From Tetranychus cinnabarinus (Eukaryota; Arthropoda; Arachnida; Trombidiformes; Tetranychidae), in contig WHVY01000001.1 of assembly GCA_022266195.1 (NCBI GenBank), positions 21,328,001 through 21,392,000 of the forward strand: a stretch of DNA of 64,000 nucleotides, read 5' to 3'. Below are positions 50,407 to 64,000 of this stretch, in pieces. The notes under the pieces were generated by a model. The model ran no database searches. It was not told the origin of the DNA and was given only the letters and a program-made list of their open reading frames with translations. A program made the position numbers and the translations under genes. The first letter of the stretch is position 1; each line of letters opens with the position of its first letter.

Positions 50407-53400
50407 GGAGAATAAGAAGAAAAATGTTAAAAATAAATCGAAGAAAGGAAAGGTAAAGATGGACAAAGAGGGGCAATAAAAGTGGACAGTTGACCGGAAA
50501 CAAAACTGTAAACAATTGCATTTATTCAAAGCTACTAAAGGTAAGCAATGATAATATGAAGATAAAATTATAAGTCAAACTTTCATTTCGATCGCAAACT
50601 CATCTTTACGGTTAAGACTTAAAACTTTTAACCTAACAAGTTGCTCTCACTGCATCAAATTTAATCCAAGAAAAGCCTTTTTCACGTTGAAATTTTTTCA
50701 TTTTTTCACTTTCATTTTTACATTTTTCATCTTTATCACTGTCATTTCCCTTGTCATCATCATGAGTGTAAAAATTTTCATGATTAACATCACTTTATCA
50801 TTCTCATGATTAGGCTTTTCATTAGGCCTTTGGATGTTAGCCTTTCAACCTAGCGAGTCACTTTCACTGCATCAAATGAAGCAAACAGTTGGACCTTTTT
50901 TTACGTAAAATTACTTTTCTCAATCAACTCCATCCTTTTCCTCTTCTTCATCATGTACATCTTTTTTTGCTATTGATTAATGTTTTTCAATGTTGAATGT
51001 AAAGGAAAATGATGAAAACTTGTAAATTGGTTATAAATTTTATCCACTTTTATTCACTAATCATGTTTAGTCCCTATTAGATGACCATTTATTTAAATTT
51101 ACATACACAAACCATTTGATAAAAAGGAGTTTAGGTTCAATTTTGTGTGCACTTTTTGGCTCATCCACCTTTAATTTGAATTGAAAACAAAAATGGGAAA
51201 CTTTTTTGTGCACTTTCTTTTTATCATCTCTCCATCATCACCAGGGTGATGATAATGATGAGTTGATTTGTTGCAAGTGAGTTAAGGTGTAAAAGAGTGT
51301 GATAATTTTAACCCATCAAACGTTTAACTTGTTTTAAAAGTTAAATTTGAACAAACATACATTTTAAAAAACATTGACTTTTTGTAGATAAATAATAATA
51401 TTGCCTGGATATTATTCACTCCCAGATGAAGAGGATAACTTTAGTTTCTCTTTTTTTTCTTCAACTCACTTTCTATCACAATGAAAGTTGAATAACAATT
51501 TTGGTCTTTCAATTCTCAATGGACATTTGAACATGGAATGGACATTAAGTCCATTTTTGACTTTAAAAAACCTTTAATCATGTTTATATTAGTCAAGTGT
51601 TTATATCAAGAAGAAGTGCAAAAAAAGAAGAAGAAATCTTTTCTTTCGTTTTTCTTCTTCTTCTTTCCCATCAAATAAAATAACATTGATATTCAACTAA
51701 AGATGATAAAATACTCTATTCCAATCCCTGTTTAAAATGTTGATAAAGTGTTGATAAAGTGTTAATAATAATCACTGTTAAGAGTCTGTTAAGAAGCAAT
51801 GTTAGAAGAAGAAGAAAAGCTGAAAAGATGAACTTTTATTCTGATCAACTAATATCTTGATCATTACAATAATCTTGATGGTAGAAGAAAAAACGATTAA
51901 AAAGGAAATCTTGAATTCATGGAAAGCGGAAATTTTCAAGTGGATAAAGTAGATTAACATGAAGGGAAAGTCGGTGAAAAATTATGATAAATATGATTCT
52001 GTGATAAACTTTTCTCATTTTCCAATTTTCCTTTGTTCATCTTCATCAGCATTTGAGACACACTTTTCAATGTTTCAGGTTGAACAATGGTTTTTGATCA
52101 TGATAATGAGCATGAAAATTAGCGAATAAAAAATGATGAGAAAATCACTTTTTCTTGACCTTACTCAAGATGCAGAATCATTAATTATATCTGTCCATTT
52201 GTCTCCATCAGTCAGCATCATCTTTAATCACATCTTGAAATTGAAATGAAGAAGAAAAAAATGACAAAAATTGTTCTTTCTCTTTCATCTTCATTTTGAT
52301 CTTCATTTTGAAAGGCAACTTGATTCCGCCATTTTTAATGTAAGTCTGTGTCTTTTTATTTATTTTGGCTTCTCATCGATTAAAAGGCAAAGAAGATGAT
52401 TATGAAGATGAGAAGATGATGAAGGGTAAAAAATAAAGGGAAAGAGGTGAATGTCTTTAATTGAATTTAATGTCAACTTCTTTGTTATCCTATTTGAACA
52501 TCTCACTCTTCATCTCATCCTACACCAGTCATCATCATTAGCATCATCCACAGTTAATTTCTCTTTCTTTTCATCCTCATCCTTTTCTCCTGCTCTCATT
52601 CACAGTTGCATGATATTTACTCTGCAATTCACTCTGTAAAAGCCTTTTGGGTTCTCATCATCTCTCTCTCATTTTTTTCACTTCATCTCAATGAACAAAA
52701 ATATAAGAGAAAGCAAAAAATAATATATAAATGATACTCTTTGTCGTAAACAATCGACGCAAACATAATAATAATCATGATAATGATAATAATTGTAATA
52801 TTCAAGCAAACTCCCTGTTATCATTTAGTTTGTTTTTTATGTTCATCTCTTTTTTTTCAACAGATAACTTTCATCCAATATCATTCAAACTCTTTTTTTT
52901 TGTTCATCATTTTTTACTCTCTAATTTATTTCGATAATTTCAACTTTTAATATACCTCGACTTTTATCATTATCATTATTATTTCAACCCTTTTTTTACT
53001 CAATGTGTATGTGCATGTTGGATGACGTTCATTTCAACTGAAAGACAAAAATGTCTGAACATTCATCTCTTTATGCTTTGTGCAATTATCGATTGTGATG
53101 TTCAATGTTGGCAAAAAAAATGGAAAAGTTTATTTTATTAAATTAAACTTGATTAGCAAACTTTACGTTCAATTCAATTCTAACTTTACCAAAATAGTAA
53201 ACTCATCAAATTATTCGGTGATTTGATGGTATAAACGGACGAATCTGCATATTTACGATTATTTTGCATTATTATTGTGACAAGTTTAACATGAATTTTT
53301 TTTCGTAAAAAATCGAATGATTATCACTGATTTCATGGAAAAGCTTTTGCATTGCAAAAAGCTGAATAGCGTCAATCGGGTTGACTCAGGACATGATCAT

Positions 53401-54988
53401 TTTCAGGCTAAATTGAAGACAAAAGATATTGACTTGAGTTGATTTGATCTCATTTATGGTTATAGATCAGAGTCACAGGTTGAATAGAACTGAGTCTTTG
53501 AACTTTTTGAGTTACTTCAATCGCTGAAAAGGTATTGATAACGATTTGATTGCAATGAACATTTCAATTGTTTCGGTTGGTCAGCATTTCTAGCATATAT
53601 TAGCACATGATATTGAGACTTGAGTATTTAGAAGGCTGAATTAGACTGTCTTGGAGTATTTATGGATTTATCTAAAGTTGAAATTTTCTAAACATTCTAA
53701 TTGATGATCATTCAGATGGTTTGGGTGTATTTATCTTTCATTACATGACGAGCAAGAGTTACACCTTTTTTTATGCTCACCTTGAGCAATTTTTTATTTA
53801 ATAAACAATCATTATTTATCTTATTCTGATTGTTATTCATTTAGCAAATTCATTTTCTTTCCAATGTTACCAATGTTATACACCATATGATATTATCTGG
53901 AAAGTAGACGATAATCAAGACAAAAGTCAGGGTTTAAATGGAATCAATCGGAATCATTGGATACTCAGAAACTGGATAATCTGATATTATTTTTGATTTA
54001 TTTTTTCTTCTTCTTTTCTAATTCTTGAACAATTTGTCTAATCACTATTACCTTAACCATTTGAATGGTATCATTACCATTCAGTCTCATCATCATCATG
54101 TATTATTGCTCTTTACAATTGCTGTTAACCGTTGGAAAGTTATTTGGTTGAAGACGATGAAAAGGATTACAATTGAGAGATTGAAAGTAATATTAATTTA
54201 GTTGATGAGTTCAAGTCAGGCTATCATTATAATCATTGTAATTATCATGATGAAAATAGGAAAGGTAATTGAGATTACAAATTTTATAATGATTGCTATT
54301 TGTCACTCTATTCAGTTATTAATATTGGCTTTCTTCAACTGTAAAAGCTAATCAATTTTAACAATTATCACTTCAAAATAAAGTTAATTTATTGAATCAA
54401 ATGTTTTCAAACTATCAATTTACCTTCAACATTGCATTGAGATTGTAAGAAAAGACTGACAATCTTCACTCTTAAGATTGAGATTTGGCCTGGACAACTT
54501 TCAAAAGACAAAGCAAATGAACAAAATCAAATAAATATTAAATATAATTCAATTTAAAAGATTGTGTTTGGTAATTAAATAGTTTAATCAGGTTTTAATT
54601 CAAAATGTTTGCCTTTTTAAATGACGCGCTCAATTTTTTAAGCCGCGTATTTGATGCTTTCCCTCCTTAACTCAATCACATGTTCGGTAGCTTTTGTTGC
54701 GAAGGGAATTAATTTAAGTAAATTTACATTTAATCATGATTATTATAACCAATTTTCTTATGAATTGTCATCTTTGATCAATGCAGTCAAAATTGTTAAT
54801 AGTTAATCATGAGGTAACCGCTTTAATGGTTCATGTATTATGCTTTTTTAATGTTAGACAAATGGACAATGGTAACTGTGATACAACGACAACGACAACG
54901 ACTGTTTTAAGAACCTAAATTTGATGGTTCCTTGGCTTATTGGGTTCAAATTATGAACATTTGTTACTACAATTAAGTCTACAAAACA

Positions 54989-55210
54989 ATGGAGGAAATA
55001 CGTGATCGCTGGGCTTCGCAAATGCTTCTCACCAATCGTAAATGTAAGTAATATCTGCTAAAATTAGTTGGAGCCAAAGGAGGTCAAAATAAGTGAAAGT
55101 TGACCTCATTTTCTCCCGTCTTACTTTTCCTTCGACTTATTTGAACCTTTTTTTGACCTTTTTTTCACGTAGATCACCTTGGATTATTTATTTGGTCCCG
55201 TGTCCAATGA
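54989..55210 (+). CDS. Candidate two-exon micro-protein, 30 aa
   Basis: An ATG in a good context (ACAATGG) opens MEEIRDRWASQMLLTNRK (54989-55043) and meets a perfect donor, GTAAGTAA. A 129-nt intron of the usual size ends in a strong pyrimidine tract and CACGTAG at 55172. The next exon (55173-55210) continues in phase for 12 codons to TGA. The first exon is less AT-rich than its surroundings. I recognise no homologue. It could be a real micro-protein, an upstream ORF in a long non-coding transcript, or the first exon of a longer gene spliced to another acceptor. Chance assembly is also possible. Confidence 0.3.
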
Positions 55211-58200
55211 TATTTTTCCCATAACAACACAACAAACGTTCACTTTGGAAGGCAAAAAACTTTCACTTTTTTTTACCACTTATCCCAACTTATTGTAAAT
55301 CATCACAAAATAACATCAACATCACCATCACCATCACCATCACCGTCATCATCATCTTCCTACTTCCTGTGTTAACCATTGATTTCAATTGGATTGTAAA
55401 GTAAAGCTTAAAGAAGATGAAAGACATGGTACCAAAAAAGCAGCCAAAACCAATGAACAAATAAAGAAGGGAAGAAAAAGGACCAAGCGAAAGAAGAAAA
55501 CCTATCCTATTTTTATTTTCGTTTTTGTTATTATAATTCTTACACTTACCTTTCCTTCCTTATTTGCCTTCTTCACCTTATTTATACCTTTCATCTTTTT
55601 GTTAATAATTCTATTTCTGCTTCTTTTCTTGACCTTATCGGTGTGCTTCTAGCTATGCTTATTCTTAGATCATATTCTGTAGGTCACTATGTATTATATC
55701 ACCAGATGCTGACCTCGATGTGACACTATTATTATTAGCTGTGTACCTTTTGTACCAACGAAGATTAGGACCTTTTCTTGCGTTACATTTCATTATTCAT
55801 TTTATTTTTATTATTGTTGTTTGTCTTATTTAACAGGACAATGATGATGATGATGTTAAAGATGGAAAGTGAAAGACCGATTCACCTTTAACTAACTCAA
55901 TGCCAAATTGAAGAGACAATTGGGAAACAGGAGAAAGTTGTCATCATTTAAGCTTTATCGCCATCTTGTTCAAGTTCATCACATCCCTGGCTTTGACCCT
56001 CGTCAACAGCGTCAACCATTCATCCTCTAGATCGCCATTCTCATCATCACTATTTATCATCTTCCCATCAAAGCAATCATTTATGATTTAATATCACCTT
56101 GTAATTGTTTCTTCTTGATCACCATATTTTACCATTACTTGCTGTCTTTTTACCATAGTTGTTAATCTTGAACAAGTTAATCAGTTTAATGTAACAATCA
56201 ACTTGATCAACCAAAAGTGATACTTTAATTGGAAACAATACAAATGTCTATTGTTTTCCACTTTTTGTTTATTAACTTAGACTACAAAAACTTGCAATGA
56301 AAAAACAGTGATTTCATTTGTCAATCAAAAAGCCCAAATCAGATGAATGCACCTTTTTTCCAAGTTAATAAACAATTGATGAAATCTCACCTAACAATTA
56401 ATTGGATCATTAGATAATCAGCAAGTTGTTGTAACAAAATAACAATAACAATAAAAGCACACACAGCTAACAAAATCATAATTAAATTTATATATAAATT
56501 TATCATGTTACCATAAACAACAATTTAACTGATCAACCAAGGTTAAAATCAGATTGGAACAATCAATCGTTATCAGCTAATTGTTAAATAAAGACAAACA
56601 ATTAACCTAAACAAATAAGCAAATAACACTAGAAAAGTAAAGCTGACAAAAATTGCACTCAACCCGTAAAACCAGATTAACTGGAAACATTGGTTATTCA
56701 ATTTGAAGCCAACGAGACAACAAAATTTGTTACATCAAAAAACACCCAAAAAATAACAATAGTAAGCCATCTAAATATCAACAAAGGCCAATTGTTGAAG
56801 CTTCAATTAACTTAATCAATTAATCAAGTTAACATGATAATAGAGTGAAAAGAAGATCAAAAAGAATGAGAATATTGAAAATAATAATTGAAATACACAT
56901 TGAAGTACATTTATTAATTAGAAATTGAAAGAGTAAGAAAATGAAGAGAAACTGGACAAAAAATGATAATCAACATAAACAGTGAACCACTAATTACAAT
57001 TACAATTTAATGTTACCTGATCATTGAGCCATTAGTTAACCTTTAATTAAGGTAAACTCACACACACACAATAATACAATTGAAAATAAATATAAATGGT
57101 AAGCATAAAATTCATTGATCCATTTCAATGCAAATTACAATGACAATAACAACAACATGAATTGTTAACCAAATTTGAAGGGTTCGTTGCTGGGCAATAA
57201 CGTGACCATTAACTGATTATCATGTTAATAATCATTTGTTTTGTTTTGACCAAAGTTGATGTAAAAGATGACAGAATTAACTTTTAATCAAATTAAGTTC
57301 ACCTGCAAAATGGGCAACAAATTAGCTCAAATGTTTCAATTAACTGGCCAACAATTGGACAAAAAATGATGCAAATTTACCAGAAAAAAAGAGACACAAA
57401 AAAATCATCAAATTTGGTCAATTTGATGAGAAAAATTGACTCATTTGATTGATTAATTTTTTCCTCCTTTCCTCAACTTGTTAATTGTTTACGGTTTGTT
57501 TTGTGTTTTGTTTTGTTTTTGTGTATCAATTGGAGTCACGAATAAATAATAATTATTATTTATAGTCTTTTCCTGATTCGATTCACTCACGTCGATAGGT
57601 TTTTAATTAATTTGACTAATTAACTTTTGTGAAGGTTCGCTTTTTTGTTACCTTGCCCAGTAAACTGACCACTGTTACACTTTAAATTGTTGAGTTAATT
57701 AGTAGCAAATTGTTAATCATTAATCAAGTTGGACTAGAAAAGGTTGTTGAAAAGACGAACAAGAAATTAACAGAAATTCAACTTTTCGTGATTTTCCTTT
57801 ATTCTTCATTAGATGGCGCTCTTGGATCACTTTTACTTTGAGTTTCATTTTTATCTTGATTGTGATTAACAATTTGTTTTAGTTTACAGTTTAATTGTTA
57901 AGATAAATTAATTTGAGTGAATATTTAAATGAGTAATTAAGGCCTCTAAAGATAACCAGTCAATGTGGAATTTAATTGCTGATTAAATGTAATTTACGAT
58001 TGACTTTGAGTCACTAATCATCGGTAAATTGTTGTCTTGATCAATAACAGTAGCTACAGATAATGGAAACAGAAGCTGAAATCAGATTTTGGACAATTTA
58101 GTGGGTGGAAAAGATGATGATTAAGGTGATTAGTCTTTGTTATCCTCAATTATGATGAATATGAAACTTGGCTCTTTTGTTGTTCCTTCAATGAAATGTT

Positions 58201-61200
58201 AAATTGTGATTCATTTATACAATCAAACAATTTTTTAATGATAAAGATTAAGTTAAGCTTTGTCTTTTATTGTTTCATTGGATGTTGCATGATAATGTTA
58301 CTTTCCTCTCATCAATGGTTACAATTTAACTGTTTTATTTTATTGTCAATAATATTATTAATAATCTAAATACAAAGTCAACAACAATAATCATCAGCAA
58401 TTGCAATCAGAATTACTTTTGTTTCTCTCTTTTTCTTCTTCTTCTCTTGATGATTTTATTTTACCTGATTAAAGGTAAAACTGAATGCTAAGAATCTGAT
58501 ATATCTTTCAAGGTTGATAATCTTGCCTTTGAAACATTGATCATGCAATAGACTGTTGAGACAATTACAGACGTCTAATCATGTGCAATATGAGAAAGTT
58601 ATTCTTGGTTAATTTGATTCTCTGTTAATTTGGTTGAAAGTACGACTCACAATTAACTGATGGACAACTTGTTAGACACATGAGATTGCAATTGAAATTA
58701 TCCCTTCAACAGGGAAAATGGTACAACAATGTAAATTGTTGACAATAATCAAGATGACTGTTTACTGGTATTAACAGTTGAATAATCCTTTAACCTTTTC
58801 ATAAGGTAATCCCTTCATTTGAAAAGTAAATCAAAACTGGACCATTAATCAACTAACACTTCAAGTATCATCATTTACACAATTGATAAATCATTCATCA
58901 TCTTTATCATCATTTCATTCTATAGCAACCAATTTAGGTTCTTCCATGTAATATCTTGGATTGAAGACAAGGTTAACCATTTAGTAGCTTTAATCTTTCC
59001 CTTTTATTGGACTTTTTTGTTTTATTGTTATTGATTTGATTGACTATTGAATCAACAAAATAACCAAATCATTATCAATATAAACATTATCATTAAAAGT
59101 TAATAATAAGGCCGACAATTAAGGCATTAAAGGTTTACATTTTTGAGATAAAATTGGGTTTCATCAAAAAACCAGATTCATAGAACCAGAGATTTTCATT
59201 TACTTTTAAGGTTAGATTCTGGTTTAGACTTGAATATACATATTTTCATAATTAAACCTTGATTGTTTAGTTATATTAATGCTTTTGATCCGGTTTTGTA
59301 TAAGTTAACCAGAAGAAACCCAAAAGTAAACAAAGTTATGAATATCAAGAGAGTTGCTGGAATCAATTGTGTCTTTGATACAATCAACTTGTCAATCAAT
59401 TGGAATCAATTTCAAGACAATTACTATTAAATAACAATAACAATAATTATAATATAAAAGAAAGATTAACAAAAAAAGGTGTTTTGTTGATTGTTGATGA
59501 AAATGGCTAAACTGGTAAAGCACAAGGAAACAATATTAACATTTAATCTTCAACTAATGATAATAAAATAATAAAATAGACAAAAATTAATATCAACTTT
59601 TATCTGGAAAAATACAAAAACGTTATTATGGCAAGGAAATGTGTTAATCATTTTCTTGGCTTTGCTTAATTTGTTGATTTGTTGCTTGATTCATCAACAA
59701 TTTGCTTCTCAATTAAAAAACATATTTTCAACTGTAAAAGTGAAACATTGAAAATTTATATTTCAATTGCACTTTGCATTGAAACTGATTGCAAGTTCAA
59801 GTTCACATTTTGATTATTTTAAACTTTGCCTCTTCTTACGGCTTTGATTTGATTCATCTGGATTAATTAATTGGTTAATAGGAACTTCCTCTTGTTTGAG
59901 TTAATTCAGTTTGCCCTTTTGATTAACAATTGATTGATTGAGTTTGATACAACAACTGAAATGAACACAGTCAAAGGCATTATAATAGGAATAATGGTTT
60001 ATAGTCATTGAAACTGGCCAAGGTAACAATGAATTGAATCTAATCAGAGATTATTATTGATGATTATTGCCAATTGTTAATCATTATTGTTTGTCTGATA
60101 ATTATTACAAGTTAATAATTAGTAAAATGTGTGACACACTTTTAAAGACATTCACCTTAATCATTGTGTTACAATTAATCATCGAAAGATTCACCAACAA
60201 TTTACTCCAAAATTGGTAAACTTTCATTGTTCACTTCATCAACAATTGGATTAATAAATTAACTGATTTTCCTTGAAAAATTTTATTATTATTATTATTT
60301 ATATCAACAAGGAAATTCCGTCAATCAATCAACATCATCACAACCATCATCATCATCATCATCGCCATAATCAACATCATTAGTATAAAATCATTTAATA
60401 GTTTACATTAAAACACTGGCTATAAGGATATTTAACATGAAAAATTGGTTTGCTTTTTTAAACCAATTTCATTAACAATTGACTTGCAATTGAGTTTCAA
60501 TTTTGTCAAGGATTCATCTGTTAATTAAACCAATTTAGTACTTAAATTGTAACACATTTAAACTTAAAACTTGTCAATAGCAAGACCTGAAGCTCAAGTT
60601 AATCACAATGCAATCAACTTTTCCTACCGAATTAAACAGAAGCAGAAACTCCTGCTATTATTAACTTATCTCATTTTTTTGTTAATTAATAAACAGTGAA
60701 AGTTAATCAAAAATAATCATGATAATCAACAGTAGTTAATATTGCAAGATATTCATTGTGCTGAATTAAATATTAATGATATCCAATCAAATGTAGCACA
60801 TTGTCAACAGTAGCTTGTCATTGGGATTATTTGTTATTTCATCACAACAATTAGATGGTTAATCAGGTAACAATTAAGCGAGTTTGTGAGTTAATCAGTT
60901 GTTGGTTAAAGTGATGAAAAGATATTCTGATTTAAACCATTCTTTCATTAATTAATCATTAATTTAAGGGTGAAAAATGGTTAAATTGACATCAATTTTT
61001 GGGTTGAAAATTTTAGGTTTCAACCAGGATTTTGGTTCTACTTTTTGGGTTCACTTTGAGTTACCTTTGATCAATAATAAGCAATCAATTTGGGTCGTGT
61101 TTACCATTGATTGTTTACAATTTCCTGAGTTGATTTTTGATCATTTATATTGATTATTATTGTTTATCCAGGATGTTTGATCATTTTTAATGTTTAAACA

Positions 61201-64000
61201 ATTAATTCACTTTCAACTATAATAATTACGTGTTGTAACTCCCAGTCAGCCTTGCTTTAACTTGGTAAAGCATAGAGTTGAGGTTCAATTTTTGATCAAA
61301 TGTTTGCTTGGAAATGATCATCAAGACGATGATCATCATTAAAATGGGGCTGATTGAAAAAGATTTCAATTGTTCATCATGAAGAGGAGGTTTTCCTGAT
61401 TCCCTTTGTTGTTGTTGATATCAAGTAAAGAAGACATAGAAATGTCAATTGTTATTCATATCTTTGCAGCTGAAAAAGGTTGATCAAAATGACGATTAAA
61501 TGAACAAAAAGCATTACACAGAAAAGGCCTAATCTTGAGTAACTCTTGATGGGCAGAGAGGGACCTTCTAGGTTAAAGGATTCATGTGTTATGGTCTAAC
61601 TACAGACACTTTCATGTGTTTAACTTTGATTTATTCAAATCAGCAGATTGTTCATTTGACTGAACAATATTTATTCCTATAATTTCGTTATCAATATTTA
61701 TAACTGCTACTGGATCAGTGAGTTACAATTTAATCGCTATTTACTGTTTTACAAATTTTATCAGATTCACAATTGTCTTTCAATTGTTTCAATCGCATTT
61801 TTGTTTTCAAGGATTTCAGCTTAAACTGATTAATTTATTATTAATCACTCCTCTAATAGCACACCTAGGAAAACAACTCTAACCTTAAATAATCAGTCAA
61901 ATCGAGTTCATTTGTTCTCAATGGTTCATCTTTTGAATATAAAATTGAATTTGCGTTCAAGACTAAACTGTCACCACATATTGAAATACAAATTTTTCAT
62001 GTCAAATAACAAGAAGCAACTTTGATAAACCATTGTAATTTTGGGTAAATTGTTTATATTAACACGATTCACATCATCATTTCATCTTTCAATAAACAAA
62101 ACATTAACATGAAGAGGAAGATAGGGAAAACAAATTCTGGTAAAGAGACCAGAAAAAGGCATGAATGGTTCATCATTATCTCTCATTCACAACAACCCTT
62201 GGTCTAGACTGAACACAGAAATGAAAATAAAGACGAAAGATGAAGATGGAGATGATGATCAAGATGATGTTGTTGTTAAAGATTGAATAAACAAACGTCA
62301 TTTGGCCAACATAAACATTGAATTGTGATTAGTTTTTACAGCAACCTAATAATGAAACTGAATGTGTATTTAAATGATAATAATAATTAGCAAAATTGGC
62401 AAGCAAAGACTGCAATGCGAAACAATAAACAACAACAATAATCATTGCAACCAACAATGAACCTTTCCACTATCAATTAAAGTTACTATTAACTGTTTAC
62501 ACGAATAGCTGTAAAGAGACACACAAAAATGGTTAAATCAATTTGTTAATCATTGGATTGAATGATGAGCATGGTTAAGGTGGAAATAACAAGTCAAGAT
62601 TTACCTGTTTACTAGATAAAAACTACTTTTCTGTTAACAATTTACTTTAATAATAATGGTAATAATGATTACTGTGATAATAAAGAAGCATATTTAATAT
62701 TAAACTTTACTATCAACTGTGTGAATTAGCAAGGTAACAACATTGTTGGATAGCAAGAAAAAAGTGTTCACTTTCCTTTCAATTTACCTCTTTGCTGTTA
62801 TTTTTAATCTTTTTCAAGTTAAGGTAAAAATCAACAAGCAAATGATAATAACGGTTTGTTTATCAATAATAAACAGAGAAAAGACGAACGTAAAAATCAA
62901 CAATTTGGATTCATAATCAGGTAAGATTAACATTATTAATATCCTTGAGAAGTTGGATAAAACGAGAAACAGAGAAATGTAAAGAGCTTGCAAAAAGCTT
63001 GCAATTAATAGTAAAAAAAAGCAAATGTCTCATCAATGCAATTAACATGATTATTGTGTGTTGATTGGTATTACAATCAGCATTACAATTAACAGAATAA
63101 TCATGTTTCATGATGAAAGATTGATGAGATAAACTGGTGCAAAATTGATGATTGAATGAGAAAAGTTGAATTGATTTAAAAAAATGAAAACAAAAGTTAA
63201 AGGAAGAAGCTGATTGACTGCCGATTGGGAAATGTTTTAATTTAAAGTATAATAGTTAACTGATTGTTAGGGATGAAAATGGGATCAGATTGTTGCTGTG
63301 ATTTGGGTTTGTTGTTGATGACAGGAGAAAGCGTAAAATACAAATATTTGTATTGAAAGTTATGAGGATAAAATAATGAGCCAAGTTACTTTCACTTTGC
63401 ATCCTTGAATTGCCCTTGAATTTCATTTGTACCACGTATAAATTGTGAGTCTGTGAATCTCCTTGAGTGAGTTGATTGTGAAGATTGAACATTCTCAATC
63501 AACAAATTGTAATCAACAAACAATTTCTCATATCAACAAGTTGAGAGGAAAAGGGAATCAACTTGTAACTGTTCAATTGCAGTCACTAAATGTATTCACT
63601 TTTTTTCACAGGATAAATTCAATTCTTGTTACATCATTTCATCAACTTGCAAATTGTAACAATTTAACAAGAAACATTTTATATTTTTGTACTCAGGTTT
63701 GGGTTGTTAACTGGTTATGAGTTTTCTGGTTAAGAAGGATTCTGTGAATTTGTTTATTCATTTTTTTACATATGAATATCATGGTAAACATATTTCGCTA
63801 TTTTCATCTTGCGTTTCTTGAAGGACATTCAGAGACGAGACAAACTGAGTTCATTCATGAAATATTCTGATTTTTGTTTCTGCTCGATTCTTGTCTCTAA
63901 GTTGAGGCTCAATTTTTATTCAATTTGCCTTTTTTTTATCCTTTTAATTCAATTAGTTGTCGCTTCTGTTTGAGTTGCTTATTGAATGGTAATAAGTTGC
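55211..64000. other. Gene-poor region, part 2 (~8.8 kb)
   Basis: No recognisable coding exon on either strand. Contains an (ATCACC)n run at 55321-55344, a CA run near 57059 and many CAATTGTT/TTAATCA words. A TATAAAT at about 63438 on the + strand could be a core promoter for a gene beyond the window, but nothing downstream supports it. Confidence 0.45.
55321..55344 (+). repeat. (ATCACC)n short tandem repeat
   Basis: Four tandem units followed by TCATCATCAT. Confidence 0.8.

Larger units (their letters stand above)
34661..54988. other. Gene-poor region upstream of FoxP, part 1 (~20 kb)
   Basis: No protein family was recognised on either strand. The many short frames are products of T-rich/A-rich strand asymmetry and TCATCA or GAAGAA simple sequence. 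Purine-rich blocks on the + strand stand out at 40220-40330 and 44640-45500. TATA-like motifs occur at 48782-48789 (+, TATAAAAA) and 47094-47101 (-, TATATAAG), without a convincing gene behind them. The region most likely holds regulatory DNA and possibly non-coding 5' exons of FoxP. Confidence 0.5.

Noticed and set aside
55389..55652. A frame encoding a Lys-rich head and multiple membrane segments
   Set aside because: It arises from a purine-rich block followed by T-rich DNA, which gives Lys then Phe/Leu/Ile by composition alone.
1..64000. CRISPR arrays, rRNA or tRNA genes
   Set aside because: Eukaryotic sequence with no regularly spaced repeats. I saw no cloverleaf with A and B boxes or rRNA core, although a proper covariance search was not possible by eye.

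Overview
The window is AT-rich eukaryotic DNA with short spliced genes (most introns about 60-130 nt with GTAAGT-like donors), a chelicerate-type Rebers-Riddiford cuticle gene, an intronless legumain, and a FoxP gene. Together these point to an arthropod, most likely a mite. A spider mite such as Tetranychus would fit, because legumain expansion, intronless legumains and a compact genome are described there. The species is inferred, not shown.

Layout. Positions 1-34,430 are gene-dense. On the + strand come a small basic protein (1109-1497) and a secreted trypsin-fold homologue without its catalytic triad (1711-2746). On the - strand is a four-exon histidine-rich cuticle protein with a clear TATA/Inr promoter (3473-4567). 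A retroelement integrase relic lies at 5230-5463. A four-exon MFS transporter (9043-10608, -) is flanked by two direct copies of a ~450-bp non-coding repeat and has a decayed paralogue fragment on its 3' side. An active-site-intact legumain (13027-14418, +), a small secreted protein (14691-15288, -) and a 1084-residue multi-domain Cu-only SOD-repeat protein with a C-terminal membrane segment (16211-22228, -) follow. A second MFS copy (23096-27499, -) has exactly matching intron phases. One of its introns is enlarged from 88 to 2900 nt by a 1030-nt-arm inverted repeat. FoxP (29977-34427, -) has a zinc finger, leucine zipper and forkhead domain.

Positions 34,430-64,000 are almost free of recognisable coding sequence. 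They are rich in purine/pyrimidine tracts, TCATCA-type simple sequence and microsatellites. I read this as the upstream territory of FoxP, with possible undetected 5' exons. One candidate two-exon micro-ORF gene (54989-55210, +) is the only coding-like structure I could assemble there.

The genes do not form an operon-like pathway. Several encode secreted or membrane proteins (cuticle, legumain, SOD-repeat, small secreted protein, transporters). The MFS pair, its relic and the direct repeats record local duplication, probable gene conversion and insertion. The strongest candidate for something undescribed is the long near-perfect palindrome inside the transcribed intron of MFS copy 2, whose pre-mRNA would fold into ~1 kb of double-stranded RNA.

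Gene models were built by eye from splice-site phase and protein continuity. No alignment or database search was run.
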